NCBI RefSeq assembly: GCF_900107535.1
Contig: NZ_FNRA01000009.1
Coordinates: 62,001-126,000 of the forward strand
Origin: Pedobacter hartonius
GTDB taxonomy: Bacteria; Bacteroidota; Bacteroidia; Sphingobacteriales; Sphingobacteriaceae
DNA: 64,000 bases
Direction of reading: 5' to 3'
The notes under the pieces were generated by a model, which saw nothing but the letters and a program-made list of their open reading frames with translations, did no database searches and was not told the DNA's origin. Positions 43,773 to 53,990 of this stretch are shown one piece after another (the first letter of the stretch is position 1; each line of letters starts with the position of its first letter). The translations under genes and the position numbers were made by a program.

Positions 43773-46199
43773 TCACATCCTGCCTTTCTCTTCGTCAAGC
43801 GCATTGTTCTGGTGCCTGCTTTTACGGGAAAAGGTATCTTTGCCAAAGCGGTATGAAAATGCAAAGCCAAATCTTTGCGTGTCCGAGCTACTGATCTGCG
43901 CATAACTGGCCTGTTTCAGGTCTATCGAATTGTTATGGTATACCCAGGTATGGAAAATATCATCGGTCCCGAACCTTAGGCTACCCTGTCCCTTTAATAT
44001 TTTCTTCTGCACACCGGTATTCACGCGGTACATTCCGCCCGTAAACGTTTGCCCGTTCAGGTCCCTACTCGCATAATATCCGCTCAGTTCTGCACTCCAT
44101 CCTGCGCCAAACTGGAACTGGTTCAGCACGTTTATTCTGGCTACATAAGTTTCTGGATTCAGCCTGATCCCATAAGCTTCGCCATCCAGCCCCATCCAGG
44201 ACAGCAGCACATCCGTATTCAGGCTCCACCATTTTGCGGGAGACAAAGACAAGCCGGTGTTGAGCAATAACATATGGCCCATGGCCACGTTCTCAGGGCG
44301 GGTGATAAATACATCATCAACAACCCTGGTGGTCTGGAAAATCACGTCACTGAACCTGTTGTAACTTAAGGCCATTCTTAACCATTGTTTATGCTGGTAT
44401 TTCAGTTCATACCTTCTTTGATACTGGGGGTTGAGCATCGCGTTCCCGGTGGAATAGGAATACTGGTCGCGGAAGATGAGGAACTCATTTAACAGCTGAT
44501 AGTTTGGCCGGTTGATCCTTCTTGTGACGGCAAAACTAAACGTATTTATCCCATTGATATCCAGCTTGTAACTCAGGAATAGCGAAGGAAACAGTTTGGT
44601 ATAGTTCTTTCTGAAACGGCTGCCTTCCAACACTTCATTCCCCATCTGGTTGCCATTTGCAACGGTGTTCTCCACACGCATTCCCAGCTGTATACCAAAA
44701 TGTTTCCAGCTTTTCTGTGCATTTACGTAAGCAGCGTTGATGTTCTCGCGGTACTTGAAGTGATTGGACTGTCCGTTGTCTATCAGCCGCTCCCCGTCTG
44801 TCACATTGTAATAGTCTGAAACATTGTTATTATTCACCCAGCTTGACTTCAACCCTGCTTCCAATTTCGCCTTCCCTTTCAGCGGATGCACGTAATCTGC
44901 CTTTGCCGTATAAATATGCATAGATAAGGGCAGGTCGTAAAAGAACTCGTTGCTGCCGCTCAACGGGCCGTCGGGCTGGTACATAAAGTTGTGTAAGGAC
45001 TGTACATTACTCCCATCGTAATTGAGGTAATTCACATCAGCCGACAGTTCCCTGCCGGTATGGCCAAATTGATGTACTACACTAAGACTGGTACCAATAT
45101 TCGTTCTGTCGTTCCTGCCATTGGTATAACCGCGGCCTGTACTGTCCAGGGCACCCGCGCTATAATTACCACTGTTATAATTCAGGTAATTTTTTGTGCG
45201 GCTGTCATTTAAATTCAGCTGAAAAACGTAAGTAGTTTTTGCAGTGGCTGAATAATCCAGACCCAAATTTGCATTGACCGCATTACTTCTGTTTTGCTGG
45301 CTGTTGAACAGTGAAACTGCAGAGGAAGGCACACCCTTAGCGGTAAAAAAGCGCCTGTCGTAATGATCGTCGGTAAAATTTTGATCGTAACCATAACCCA
45401 TATTTCCAAAAACATTGATCTTCTTATAGTTATAATTCAGATTGAGTGCATTGTTGCTCCTGAGGTATTTCCCTTGCGTAAATCCCGTGGAAATACTTCC
45501 GGTAAAACCTCCTGTCCTGTTCTTCTTCAACCGGATATTGATCACCGCGTTACCGGCAGCATCATACCTGGCCGAAGGGTTATCAATCAATTCAATCTTA
45601 TCCAGCTGCGCTCCGGGGATCGATTTCAGGTAGGAGGCCAGATCCTGTCCGGAAAGATATTTGGAGCGGCCATCGATCAGCACCAGTACTCCTGTTCTGC
45701 CATTCAAACCAATTTCGCCATTCGCACTCACCGTTACCCCGGGTGTTTTTTCCAGCACCTCCAGTGTATTACTGCTGGCACTGCTGATCATCGCATCCAC
45801 ATTTACCACCGTTTTATCGGTTTCCATTTGCATCAGCGGCTTTTTACCCTCGATCACTACATCCGCCAGATCCATCCTTTTATCAGGCGTTAACAGGATT
45901 GCCGGCAGCACCAAATCTTTACCCTCCGGCTGGACGGAGACGCGGAATAATTGATATCCGATTGCAGTGATGATCAGTATATATTTCCCGTCAGGGACAT
46001 TACTCAACGTAAACTCCCCTTTTTCATTCGCCGTAGCCGCGGCAATCAGCACCGCATCCTTAAACAAGCGGACAGTGGCCCCTGCCACAGGTTCATTTTT
46101 ATTGTTCTTAACTAAAGACGATACCGTATTCAGCTTCAGCTGTGCAGGGCATATAAGGGAAACCAGCAGGAAAAACAGGAACAGGCAGGGTGCTTTCAT
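43773..46199 (-). CDS. TonB-dependent receptor (outer membrane beta-barrel family)
   Basis: 808 residues: signal peptide (about 1-20), CarboxypepD_reg-like domain (about 25-105, VAGATVRLFKDAVLIAAATA), plug (about 120-225) with TPGVTVSANGEIGLNGRTGV and KIELIDNPSARYDAAGNAVI, and an OMP_b-brl_3-type barrel to the end. This group of Bacteroidota receptors (related to those at 62261-64000) has no assigned substrate. It is divergent from a LytS/LytTR two-component pair, which may control it, and followed by a lipoprotein gene. Confidence 0.9.
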   Translation of the reverse strand: MKAPCLFLFFLLVSLICPAQLKLNTVSSLVKNNKNEPVAGATVRLFKDAVLIAAATANEKGEFTLSNVPDGKYILIITAIGYQLFRVSVQPEGKDLVLPAILLTPDKRMDLADVVIEGKKPLMQMETDKTVVNVDAMISSASSNTLEVLEKTPGVTVSANGEIGLNGRTGVLVLIDGRSKYLSGQDLASYLKSIPGAQLDKIELIDNPSARYDAAGNAVINIRLKKNRTGGFTGSISTGFTQGKYLRSNNALNLNYNYKKINVFGNMGYGYDQNFTDDHYDRRFFTAKGVPSSAVSLFNSQQNRSNAVNANLGLDYSATAKTTYVFQLNLNDSRTKNYLNYNSGNYSAGALDSTGRGYTNGRNDRTNIGTSLSVVHQFGHTGRELSADVNYLNYDGSNVQSLHNFMYQPDGPLSGSNEFFYDLPLSMHIYTAKADYVHPLKGKAKLEAGLKSSWVNNNNVSDYYNVTDGERLIDNGQSNHFKYRENINAAYVNAQKSWKHFGIQLGMRVENTVANGNQMGNEVLEGSRFRKNYTKLFPSLFLSYKLDINGINTFSFAVTRRINRPNYQLLNEFLIFRDQYSYSTGNAMLNPQYQRRYELKYQHKQWLRMALSYNRFSDVIFQTTRVVDDVFITRPENVAMGHMLLLNTGLSLSPAKWWSLNTDVLLSWMGLDGEAYGIRLNPETYVARINVLNQFQFGAGWSAELSGYYASRDLNGQTFTGGMYRVNTGVQKKILKGQGSLRFGTDDIFHTWVYHNNSIDLKQASYAQISSSDTQRFGFAFSYRFGKDTFSRKSRHQNNALDEEKGRM

Positions 46200-46450
46200 C
46201 GTATTTATTTTAGGATATGTAATCTATGATGAAGCAAATATTGACCGTTTACGCTGGCGGAGAAAAGAAATATGTTGTAACTTGGCTAACAGATGATAGA
46301 ATTCCGTTTTTGGGGTGATCAACAGCACGATACCCCTAAAATGACTTTCGGTCACTGGTTTTAACCTGTTCGTCAACATCAAAGGGCAACATCAGTCCTA
46401 TCTGCCCAGATTTGTAATCTTATGGTTAAACAAACCCAAACAGCAATACG

Positions 46451-47491
46451 ATGACCGATAAAATAAAATACCCGCTGGGTTTCTTTGGAAATTACCTGTA
46501 TATTTTCCTGTCACTACTGGTTTCTGTCCCTATATTTTTAGCCATAGAATCCTATGTTAAACCATTGGGAGTGCATGAAGATGAGGCCGTATCCTTTGCT
46601 TCTACCGTATGTTTTATACTCGGTGTTTTTGCCGGCCGCTATATCTCCCAATTCTGGTCTGCCACGCTGAAATCACTGCCCAAAATGGAAGTCCTGGGGC
46701 TTGCTACATTGATCGTAATCTGTATAGGCTGGCTGTTCTTTCATGCAGATTTCCCCCTGGAGGGACGGACCGGAATCAACCTGATGTTGTTCTGGGTTCC
46801 TTTTGCAATGATCAGCATCCTTTCCGGGATACTCATCAAGGTAATCCATAGCGTAACGGAGAACCAGCTGCAGGAAGCACAAAGTATAGCCACGCACAGC
46901 AAAAGCGAGCTCCACCTTTTACAGTCCCAGCTCAGTCCGCATTTTCTCTTTAACACACTGAATAACATGTACGGGCTATCCATTACAGACCACCAGAAAA
47001 TCCCAGACCTGCTGCTGAAATTGTCGGAATTACTGCGCTATTCGGTTTATGATGCCACGGAAACCTATGTACCACTGAAGGATGAGCTGACCTATATCAG
47101 CAACTACATAGAATTTGAAAAAATAAGGATTGGAGACAGGCTGGCGCTCAGTACCGATGTAGAGGAGATCGGCAACGCCAATATCAAAATTGCCCCGATG
47201 ATGCTAATCGTATTTATAGAGAATGCCTTCAAACATTCCAAAAATACGACTGACCAGCAGATATTTATAGACATTAAACTGAAGACGTGGGGAAACTCCA
47301 TCCTGTTCTCTGTTAGAAACAGCTATGGAAAAGAGGAACAGGAAACAACACACTTTAACAAAAACAGCGGTTTAGGACTTGCCAATGTAAGTAAGCGCCT
47401 GGAGCTGCTCTATTCCAATGCCCATATGATCAACATACAAAGTGATGCCTTATATTATAACGTAGACCTGCAATTAAAAATGAAATCATGA
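46451..47491 (+). CDS. LytS-type sensor histidine kinase
   Basis: 346 residues with four predicted membrane helices in the first 135 residues (for example YIFLSLLVSVPIFLAIESYV) and a His_kinase (LytS/YehU) domain: LQSQLSPHFLFNTLNNMYGL with phosphoacceptor His164, then an ATPase part with IAPMMLIVFIENAFKHSK and SGLGLANVSKRLELLY. It overlaps the LytTR response regulator start by 4 nt, so the two are translationally coupled. The ligand is unknown. It is divergent from a TonB-dependent receptor. Confidence 0.92.
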   Translation: MTDKIKYPLGFFGNYLYIFLSLLVSVPIFLAIESYVKPLGVHEDEAVSFASTVCFILGVFAGRYISQFWSATLKSLPKMEVLGLATLIVICIGWLFFHADFPLEGRTGINLMLFWVPFAMISILSGILIKVIHSVTENQLQEAQSIATHSKSELHLLQSQLSPHFLFNTLNNMYGLSITDHQKIPDLLLKLSELLRYSVYDATETYVPLKDELTYISNYIEFEKIRIGDRLALSTDVEEIGNANIKIAPMMLIVFIENAFKHSKNTTDQQIFIDIKLKTWGNSILFSVRNSYGKEEQETTHFNKNSGLGLANVSKRLELLYSNAHMINIQSDALYYNVDLQLKMKS

Positions 47492-48201
47492 ATAAAGTGA
47501 GTTGCCTTATTGTTGACGACGAACCTATCGCCCGGGATATCATACAAAGCTACTGCGGACATCTGGAGCACTTACAGGTGCTAGCCTCCTGCGGAAATGC
47601 ATTGGAAGCCAAAAAGGTATTGCAGCAGCAAAAAATAGAGATCCTCTTTCTTGATATCAACATGCCTGTAATGGATGGCATCTCCTTTGTAAAAACACTG
47701 AAAAGCCCACCTCAGGTTATATTCACCACGGCCTATAAAGAATATGCACACAATGCCTTTGATCTGGCAGCATGTGATTATTTGCTCAAACCCTTTTCTT
47801 TTGACAGGTTTATGATTGCTGTAGATAAAGCTATGGAAAAGATCAGGCCGGCAGCACAAGCCATTAACGCTTCCGAAAGCCAGGCTGAAGACTTCATTTT
47901 TATAAAAACAGAGGGCAGGATCTACAAAATTCAGCATGACGAGCTGCTCTACGCCGAAGCCCAGGGCAACTACACAAGGATTTTTACCACCACAAACACC
48001 CTGTCACCCAAAATGCCCTTTTCAAACTTTGAAGAGCTACTGCCAAAAGCACTCTTCCTGCGCGCCCACCGCTCTTTCATCATTAACAAATCCAAAATCA
48101 GCCATATTGAGGGAAACCGGATATTTATCAACTCAACCGAAATTCCTATCGGAAGCAATTACAGGGATGTGCTGATGAAAGACCTTGGCTTTTCAAAATA
48201 A
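47488..48201 (+). CDS. LytTR-family response regulator
   Basis: 237 residues: a receiver domain (about 4-118) with acidic pocket IVDDEP, phospho-acceptor Asp56 in LFLDINMPVMDG, Thr in IFTTAYKEY and Lys in LLKPF, followed by a LytTR DNA-binding domain (about 140-235, EDFIFIKTEGRIYKIQHDEL ... FLRAHRSFIINKSKI). The start overlaps the 3' end of the lytS-type gene. It probably activates the adjacent receptor or the glycosyltransferase gene 94 nt downstream. Confidence 0.93.
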   Translation: MNKVSCLIVDDEPIARDIIQSYCGHLEHLQVLASCGNALEAKKVLQQQKIEILFLDINMPVMDGISFVKTLKSPPQVIFTTAYKEYAHNAFDLAACDYLLKPFSFDRFMIAVDKAMEKIRPAAQAINASESQAEDFIFIKTEGRIYKIQHDELLYAEAQGNYTRIFTTTNTLSPKMPFSNFEELLPKALFLRAHRSFIINKSKISHIEGNRIFINSTEIPIGSNYRDVLMKDLGFSK

Positions 48202-48295
48202 GCCCTCCGGCACATGCACTAATTTCCCCCATTTAGGGGATAGTGAATTCCTGTAAATTACCAGAATTTGTCTGACAGATAATAGCACTATTAAG

Positions 48296-49564
48296 ATGAT
48301 GACAACAAACGAACTGGCTTCGAAAAAAATTTTGTTTGCAACTTACTCTTCTGAAGGACATATTAACCCACTTACCGGAATGGCAAAACATTTACAGGGG
48401 CTCGGTTGTGAAGTAAAGTTTTATGTATCTGATCATTTTGATGCGAAGATGAAAAGCATCGGTATCGATTACTATCCCATCAGCAAAGCCAATGACTCGA
48501 ACAGCGAAACGATAAGAAAACAGTATCCTGAATTAATTACAACCAACGATCCTGTTGAAAAACATAAGATATATCAAAAAATACTGGTAAAAACAGCTAA
48601 AGATTCCTTTGAAGATATACAGGACATCTACAGCTCATTCCCATTTGACCTCGTTATTACTACCTGCGCTTATCTTTCAATTCCCCTGATCAGGTACAAA
48701 TTTCAGGTACCTGTGGTGTCGGTAGGTGTGATTCCACTGGCAGAAGATGAGGAGACAGGGGCTAAAAACACCCCGCTACCTCAGGAGAATGCCATTAATT
48801 TTAAGGAAGGCAGTAATCCTTATGCTGAATTGCTGACGGCGCAGGGGGTTCCCTATCAAAAAGCTGAAATTGTAAACATTTTAAAATTCCTAACCCGGCA
48901 GGCAAGCTTGTATCTGCAGATCGGCACGCCGGAATTTGAATATAAGCACGACCATCTGGGAGAGAACATCCGGTATGTCGGGGCACTGTCACCCTATTTA
49001 AAACCTGCATCTGAAAATAAATGGTATGATGAGCGGCTGGAAAAGTATGCTAAAATTGTGTTCGTCACACAGGGAACCGTTGAATCAGATACTGCAAAAT
49101 TAATTGAACCTACCCTGCAGGCTTTCATCAATACGGATACACTGGTGATTGCAACCACGGGAGGTAAAGGAACACAGCTGCTTAAAGAAAAATATGTGGC
49201 AGATAACCTGATCATCGAAGATTATATCCCCTATGCAGATGTAATGCCTTACGCCAGTGCCTATATTACCAATGGCGGATATGGCGGCACTATACTGAGT
49301 ATTCGGAACAGGCTGCCTTTAGTGGCTGCCGGGCTGCATGAAGGGAAGAACGAAGTCTGTGCAAGGATAGGTTATTTTAAAATAGGAATCGATCTGAAAA
49401 CGGAAAGCCCTACCTCGCAAGCTATTTATGATGCGGTTCAGGAGATCCTTGAAAATAAGGTCTATAAAGACAATATTGTTAATTTATCCGATGATATGAA
49501 CACCTATAATCCCCTCGCACTGAGCGTGAAATACATCAAAGAATTGCTGAATAAAGAAAGCTGA
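48296..49564 (+). CDS. UGT/MGT-type (GT1) glycosyltransferase
   Basis: 422 residues in a GT-B fold. The N-terminal acceptor half begins KILFATYSSEGHINPLTGMA with the GHINP motif; the C-terminal donor half contains VTQGTVESDTAKLIEPTLQA, then EDYIPYADVMPYASAYITNG and GYGGTILSIRNRLPLVAAG, a modified PSPG-like nucleotide-sugar motif. Members glycosylate small hydrophobic molecules, such as macrolides, sterols or flavonoids, in the cytoplasm. It ends at 49564, one base before the convergent batE stop. It may act in detoxification; the substrate is unknown. Confidence 0.9.
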   Translation: MMTTNELASKKILFATYSSEGHINPLTGMAKHLQGLGCEVKFYVSDHFDAKMKSIGIDYYPISKANDSNSETIRKQYPELITTNDPVEKHKIYQKILVKTAKDSFEDIQDIYSSFPFDLVITTCAYLSIPLIRYKFQVPVVSVGVIPLAEDEETGAKNTPLPQENAINFKEGSNPYAELLTAQGVPYQKAEIVNILKFLTRQASLYLQIGTPEFEYKHDHLGENIRYVGALSPYLKPASENKWYDERLEKYAKIVFVTQGTVESDTAKLIEPTLQAFINTDTLVIATTGGKGTQLLKEKYVADNLIIEDYIPYADVMPYASAYITNGGYGGTILSIRNRLPLVAAGLHEGKNEVCARIGYFKIGIDLKTESPTSQAIYDAVQEILENKVYKDNIVNLSDDMNTYNPLALSVKYIKELLNKES

Positions 49565-50344
49565 TTATATCAGTTTCATATCGCCGGCCTTTATCCAGCC
49601 TTCGTTTCCGTTGGCGAGCCTTACCCTCATCCAGTCACGGTTAGTAGTTTGCAGAATAGTGACCTTAACACCTTCATGGATCAGGAAAAGGTCACGCGAT
49701 TGCCCTGCAGGTGCACTTTTTACATAGACCGGGCTGCTGAAAACAATCCCCTGCTGCCGTTTAAAATAACTGAGCTGCTGGCTCAGCAGGAAAATCGTAA
49801 AAATCCCAAGTATAAAACAAGCAACAGCCACAAAAAAGGAAGACTTCTTTATTCCTTTCTGATGGGCGAAGAAGTAGAGGATCAGGAAAGCAGATCCTGC
49901 CAGAACAAAGAGCAGGCTGAACAGGGCAAACATATTTGCGGAAAAGCTCAGATAAACACCTCTCCACCACCTGTTCAGAAAAAACTCAGGAACCTCTTCA
50001 ATTTTATCACGGGTCTTTGAATTGGCCAGCCTGATATTCGCATTGATGTCCTCATCATTTGGCGAAAGCCGGTGTGCCTTTTCATAATAAAGCAATGCCG
50101 AAGGAATATCCTCCAGTTTATAACTGGCATTGCCCATGTTAAAATACACTGCTGCAGAATGTTCATGACCGGCAATGATCTTTTGATAAGTATCAAGCGC
50201 CTCCCTGTACTGTGCCTTTGCATAATAGCTGTTGGCTTTTGTAAAAAGGGCTTCTTGCTGGTCATTACCAAATGACACCAATGGCAGAACTACCACTGTC
50301 ACGAAAAAGAATATCTGTTTTAAGCCGCTAGATCTCATCTTCAA
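49565..50344 (-). CDS. batE: BatE: TPR and SH3-domain protein
   Basis: 259 residues: signal peptide (about 1-23), TPR repeats (about 30-120, YYAKAQYREALDTYQKIIAG and AAVYFNMGNASYKLEDIPSA), two membrane helices (about 130-195), and a C-terminal bacterial SH3 domain (about 195-258, VKVTILQTTNRDWMRVRLAN). This order is that of BatE, the last product of the Bat operon. The gene overlaps batD by 17 nt. It is expected in the inner membrane with TPR and SH3 parts periplasmic. Confidence 0.88.
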   Translation of the reverse strand: MKMRSSGLKQIFFFVTVVVLPLVSFGNDQQEALFTKANSYYAKAQYREALDTYQKIIAGHEHSAAVYFNMGNASYKLEDIPSALLYYEKAHRLSPNDEDINANIRLANSKTRDKIEEVPEFFLNRWWRGVYLSFSANMFALFSLLFVLAGSAFLILYFFAHQKGIKKSSFFVAVACFILGIFTIFLLSQQLSYFKRQQGIVFSSPVYVKSAPAGQSRDLFLIHEGVKVTILQTTNRDWMRVRLANGNEGWIKAGDMKLI

Positions 50345-52139
50345 TACTATTGATTATATGTTTTGCTTTTTCCAGCACTTCGCGCTCAGACAATTGTGTC
50401 ACAGGGGAATACCTTGCCATTTCACATCTATCCAGCGTATCCGTCAATTGTTCGGTCAGTTGTTCATTTACCTTCCTGGTCCTCAGGCTGGATACAATTG
50501 TTTCCCTGTTCAGATCGGCCATAGAGATATTAAGTTTATCACTTAAGTAGCCGTACAAACCTTTGAAAATGGCATCGTAAAATTCATTTTTATTGCCCAG
50601 CTGTTTTTCGGCATTCGCCAGATGGCGCACAGCAACTTTCCCCGCTTTACGGCTTTTCACCTTTACCAGGTCGCTGTTATTTCTACGTGACCAGTTTCTG
50701 TACATAAAGGCTGCAATGCAGGCAACAGGCCCGGTCAGCAGCAGCAGAATATACCAGGCAGAGTTATAGAACCTCTCCCCTTGCCTGCTCAGTCCGGGTT
50801 CCCCGGTTTTGATATACCTGATATCTTTATCCAGCACCTTTACCTCCTCCTTATTAGCGGCAGAAAATGCGGTGACATTGCTATCAGCAGTACCCTTGTT
50901 CACTTTTATCTTAAACGAACGGGCAGACAATACCACATATTTTCCCATTGCAGGGTTAAAATAGGAGAAGTGCAGCGGCTCTATTGTAAAATTCCCCTGA
51001 TGCCTTGGAATGACCAGATAGCTATACATCCTGCTTCCTGACACGCCCTTTACGGTCTCCCTTATCGTATCTGTGATCTTAGGGTCATACTTCTCAAAGT
51101 CCGGTGGGAAACTTACATTCAATTCTTTCAGCAACTTGAGATTGCCCGAACCTGAAACCTTTACTTTATAAGTGAGCGACTCATTGGCTTTCAGCTCGGT
51201 TTTGTCTACATCTGCGGAAACCGCAAAATTACCAACAGCACCGGTAAAGCCCTCAGGCCGGCCATTTTCCGGCAGTGGTTTCACATGAATCACCAGAGGA
51301 GTGCTTTTCACGCCATATTTAACATCCTTATAGGAACCAAAGAACTGATCCATAATATCTCTTGCTGGCGCCGGTACCCGGGCAATGAAGGTCATTTCAA
51401 ACGGATCGATAGTGATATTGCCCGAATGCTCTGCAAACAGGATCGTCTGCCTTACATCGGCAACATTGTATTTTACGCCTTTATAGGTTTCAACATGCCA
51501 TTGTGCCTGCTGCTGCTGGTCTTTCACTTCCTGGCTCCAGAAACCTGTCAGGTCCGGCAGTTTGTCCAGGCGGCTGTCCACTATACCAACTTTAGTATAT
51601 AACCTGTAGGTCAGCAAAATCTGCTGTCCCTGGTAAACACTGGTCTGATCAGGAATGGCTTTAATAAATAAGGATTTTGAAAGATCAGTGGGAGCATCCT
51701 GTTCAAGGGTGTTATCAGGTGCATTTTGCGAAGGATTGTTTTGCTGTACAGGCTGTCCTTTCAGCACGGTCATCCTGATGGGGCTTGTACTCAGCCGGCG
51801 CCCGTTCACTACCATACTGGCAGGGCCAATGGTCAGTGTTCCTTCTTTTACGGCAACCAGCACATAACTGTAGGAATTGCTGACGGTGGTATTTCCATTG
51901 ATAGAGGTGATGCTGTTTGATACGTTAGGGCCTGAGAGCACCTGGAAGCCGCTAAAGTCAGGCGGCGAAAAACGGTCTCCGTTTCCGTTTACCGAAAAGC
52001 TAACCTCGAATTGCTCCCCTGTGCCTACCTGTGTGCTGTTCACAGCCGCAACAAATTTCGCATCCTGTGCAAATACAAGGTTCGTGCACAGCAGTAAAAC
52101 CGTCACTATATAATATTCAATCTTCATTCTCTTAAACAT
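50328..52139 (-). CDS. batD: BatD: Ig-like membrane protein
   Basis: 603 residues with a signal peptide (about 1-24), three or more Ig-like beta domains (about 30-420, beginning FVAAVNSTQVGTGEQFEVSF), one membrane helix near residue 455-475 (WYILLLLTGPVACIAAFMY), and a basic/helical cytoplasmic tail. This matches BatD (oxygen-tolerance/DUF11-like domains). It overlaps batE by 17 nt and follows batC by 8 nt. BatD proteins are thought to scaffold the VWA proteins in the periplasm. Confidence 0.9.
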   Translation of the reverse strand: MFKRMKIEYYIVTVLLLCTNLVFAQDAKFVAAVNSTQVGTGEQFEVSFSVNGNGDRFSPPDFSGFQVLSGPNVSNSITSINGNTTVSNSYSYVLVAVKEGTLTIGPASMVVNGRRLSTSPIRMTVLKGQPVQQNNPSQNAPDNTLEQDAPTDLSKSLFIKAIPDQTSVYQGQQILLTYRLYTKVGIVDSRLDKLPDLTGFWSQEVKDQQQQAQWHVETYKGVKYNVADVRQTILFAEHSGNITIDPFEMTFIARVPAPARDIMDQFFGSYKDVKYGVKSTPLVIHVKPLPENGRPEGFTGAVGNFAVSADVDKTELKANESLTYKVKVSGSGNLKLLKELNVSFPPDFEKYDPKITDTIRETVKGVSGSRMYSYLVIPRHQGNFTIEPLHFSYFNPAMGKYVVLSARSFKIKVNKGTADSNVTAFSAANKEEVKVLDKDIRYIKTGEPGLSRQGERFYNSAWYILLLLTGPVACIAAFMYRNWSRRNNSDLVKVKSRKAGKVAVRHLANAEKQLGNKNEFYDAIFKGLYGYLSDKLNISMADLNRETIVSSLRTRKVNEQLTEQLTDTLDRCEMARYSPVTQLSEREVLEKAKHIINSIEDEI

Positions 52140-52147
52140 AACAGCGA

Positions 52148-52888
52148 TTACCAGTCTTTAGCGACACGTGCTTTTTCTCCTTTAAATTTCTTGTTTTTCA
52201 GTTTATCCTGTGTTTGCTTCTCATTGTTGTTCATCGCATCCAGCATGCTCTGGGCATCTTCTTTGGAGAGCTGACCGGGCTGCGGTTTTGGTTCTTGCTT
52301 CTGGTCATTCTGATCCTTGTTCTGCTGATCCTTCTTGTCTTTATCCTGGTCTTTTTTATCCTTGTTCTGATCTTTATTGTCCTGGTTCTTTTTGTTATCC
52401 TTATTCTTCTGGTCTTTGTTCTTGTCCTTCTTTTGCTGTTGCTGCTTTTTCAGCATCTCCTGTGCATAGGCCAGGTTATACCGTGTTTCTTCATCCTTAG
52501 GATTATTGATCAGTGCCTTTTTATACGCAGCGATCCCTTCCTCCAGTTTTTTGTCAGTTACAAACGAATTGCCCAGATTATGATAAGCCTGTGCTTTTAC
52601 TGCCGGGCTGTTGTTTGCCGATCCTGCAATCTGGCTGAACTGTTCACGCGCATCAGCAAACTTCTTTTGCTTATACAGGGCATCCCCTAAATTGAAGTTA
52701 CCTTCGGTACTCTGGCTTTTCGGCGTAACCGATTTGCGGTAGCTGGCTTCGGCCTCCGCATAATTCTGCTGTTTATACAGGTCATTTCCTTTCTTGATAT
52801 ACCGCTTTCCCTGCTGCGCAAAAAGGAAGGGCCCCTGTACTAAAAACAATAATATGATCACTAACTCCTTCATGTTCTTTACCATCAT
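52148..52888 (-). CDS. batC: BatC: TPR protein with Lys/Asp/Gln low-complexity tail
   Basis: 246 residues: signal-like N-terminus, three TPR motifs (about 30-150, NLGDALYKQKKFADAREQFS), then a long stretch of repeated Lys-Asp-Gln-Asn (about 155-200, units of KDQNKD type) and a terminal charged helix. BatC proteins usually have such a low-complexity linker. Start and batB stop share position 52888, so coupling is tight. Confidence 0.88.
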   Translation of the reverse strand: MMVKNMKELVIILLFLVQGPFLFAQQGKRYIKKGNDLYKQQNYAEAEASYRKSVTPKSQSTEGNFNLGDALYKQKKFADAREQFSQIAGSANNSPAVKAQAYHNLGNSFVTDKKLEEGIAAYKKALINNPKDEETRYNLAYAQEMLKKQQQQKKDKNKDQKNKDNKKNQDNKDQNKDKKDQDKDKKDQQNKDQNDQKQEPKPQPGQLSKEDAQSMLDAMNNNEKQTQDKLKNKKFKGEKARVAKDW

Positions 52889-53985
52889 TATTTGCTTTTT
52901 TCAGTATTGATCCTGTTCTGGCTGGCGCCTATGCCTGCCGCCGGCGTGGGCGATTTCACTTCAAACAGTTTCACATTGCCCAACCGCAGACTTTTACGGT
53001 TAGAGATGAAAAACTCTGCCACCAGCAATAGGAAAGCAATTCCCAGGAAAAACTGGAAACGGTCTTCAAAATCTTTAAAGTTCTTTGTATCCACTGTCTT
53101 CCGCTGTACCCTGTCAATCTGGTCCAGCACGATATTCATCCCGCTGTTCGCATTGGTAGCCCTTACATAGGCTCCTTTACCGGCCGCAGATACTTCCTTA
53201 CCCATCGTTTCATTTAATTTGCTCAATACAGGTTTCCCAAGACTGTCCGTATGGAAACCTGCCTCTTTGCCGTTCTCGTAAATAGGTATCGGCGCACCCT
53301 CAAGCGACCCAATGCCAATGACGTTTACAGTAACGTCCTTATCTGCCGCATTTTTTGCAGCGGCTACAGCATCGTCCTCGTGGTTCTCTCCGTCCGTGAT
53401 CACGATCATTGCCTTCCCTGTGCCGTTCTTAAAATCAAAGGAACGCATTCCCATATCAATGGCAGCTCCGATGGCTGTTCCCTGGGTGGGTACCATATCG
53501 GTGTTGATCGTATTCAAAAACAGCTTGGCAGCTGAATAGTCGGTAGTAATGGGCAGTTGCACATACGCTTCACCAGCAAAAACTACGATCCCGATCCGGT
53601 CGTTATGCAAGTTGTCAATCAACTGTGCGATAGCGCGTTTAGCATTTTCCAACCGGCTTGGGGTGATATCCTGTGCCAGCATACTGTTTGAAACATCCAG
53701 CAGGATCATCAGATCGGCACTTTTCTGCTTGACTTCTTCCAGTTTAGAACCGATACGGGGATCGGCAATCCCAACGACCAGGAAAGCATAGGCAAAGATA
53801 AATAAGATGAACTTCAGCCATGGCCTTGTAAAAGACACCTCCGGGATCATCATATCCACCACTTTCTTGTCCCCCAGTCTGCCTATGGCTTTTTTCTTCC
53901 ACCTGCTTACCAGTACAAAAAGCGCTATCAGAAATGGGATAGCCGCTAATCCCCAGAGCAATTCTATATGTGCAAAACGTAACAT
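52888..53985 (-). CDS. batB: BatB: VWA-domain membrane protein
   Basis: 365 residues: two N-terminal membrane helices (about 8-28, 55-78), a VWA domain (about 85-290) with the MIDAS motif LLDVSNSMLAQDITPSRLEN and metal-site Thr/Asp regions (TDGENHEDD), and a last helix (about 320-340). The VWA is on the periplasmic side. Part of the Bat operon, between batA (5 nt) and batC. Confidence 0.92.
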   Translation of the reverse strand: MLRFAHIELLWGLAAIPFLIALFVLVSRWKKKAIGRLGDKKVVDMMIPEVSFTRPWLKFILFIFAYAFLVVGIADPRIGSKLEEVKQKSADLMILLDVSNSMLAQDITPSRLENAKRAIAQLIDNLHNDRIGIVVFAGEAYVQLPITTDYSAAKLFLNTINTDMVPTQGTAIGAAIDMGMRSFDFKNGTGKAMIVITDGENHEDDAVAAAKNAADKDVTVNVIGIGSLEGAPIPIYENGKEAGFHTDSLGKPVLSKLNETMGKEVSAAGKGAYVRATNANSGMNIVLDQIDRVQRKTVDTKNFKDFEDRFQFFLGIAFLLLVAEFFISNRKSLRLGNVKLFEVKSPTPAAGIGASQNRINTEKSK

Positions 53986-53990
53986 CCGAT

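Noticed and set aside
45363..45893. 176-codon + ORF inside the TonB receptor
   Set aside because: Antisense to the plug region of a recognised receptor; a shadow of its codon pattern.
52214..52690. 158-codon + ORF antisense to batC
   Set aside because: Its Leu/Val/Phe-rich sequence is the mirror of the Lys/Asp/Asn repeat in batC.
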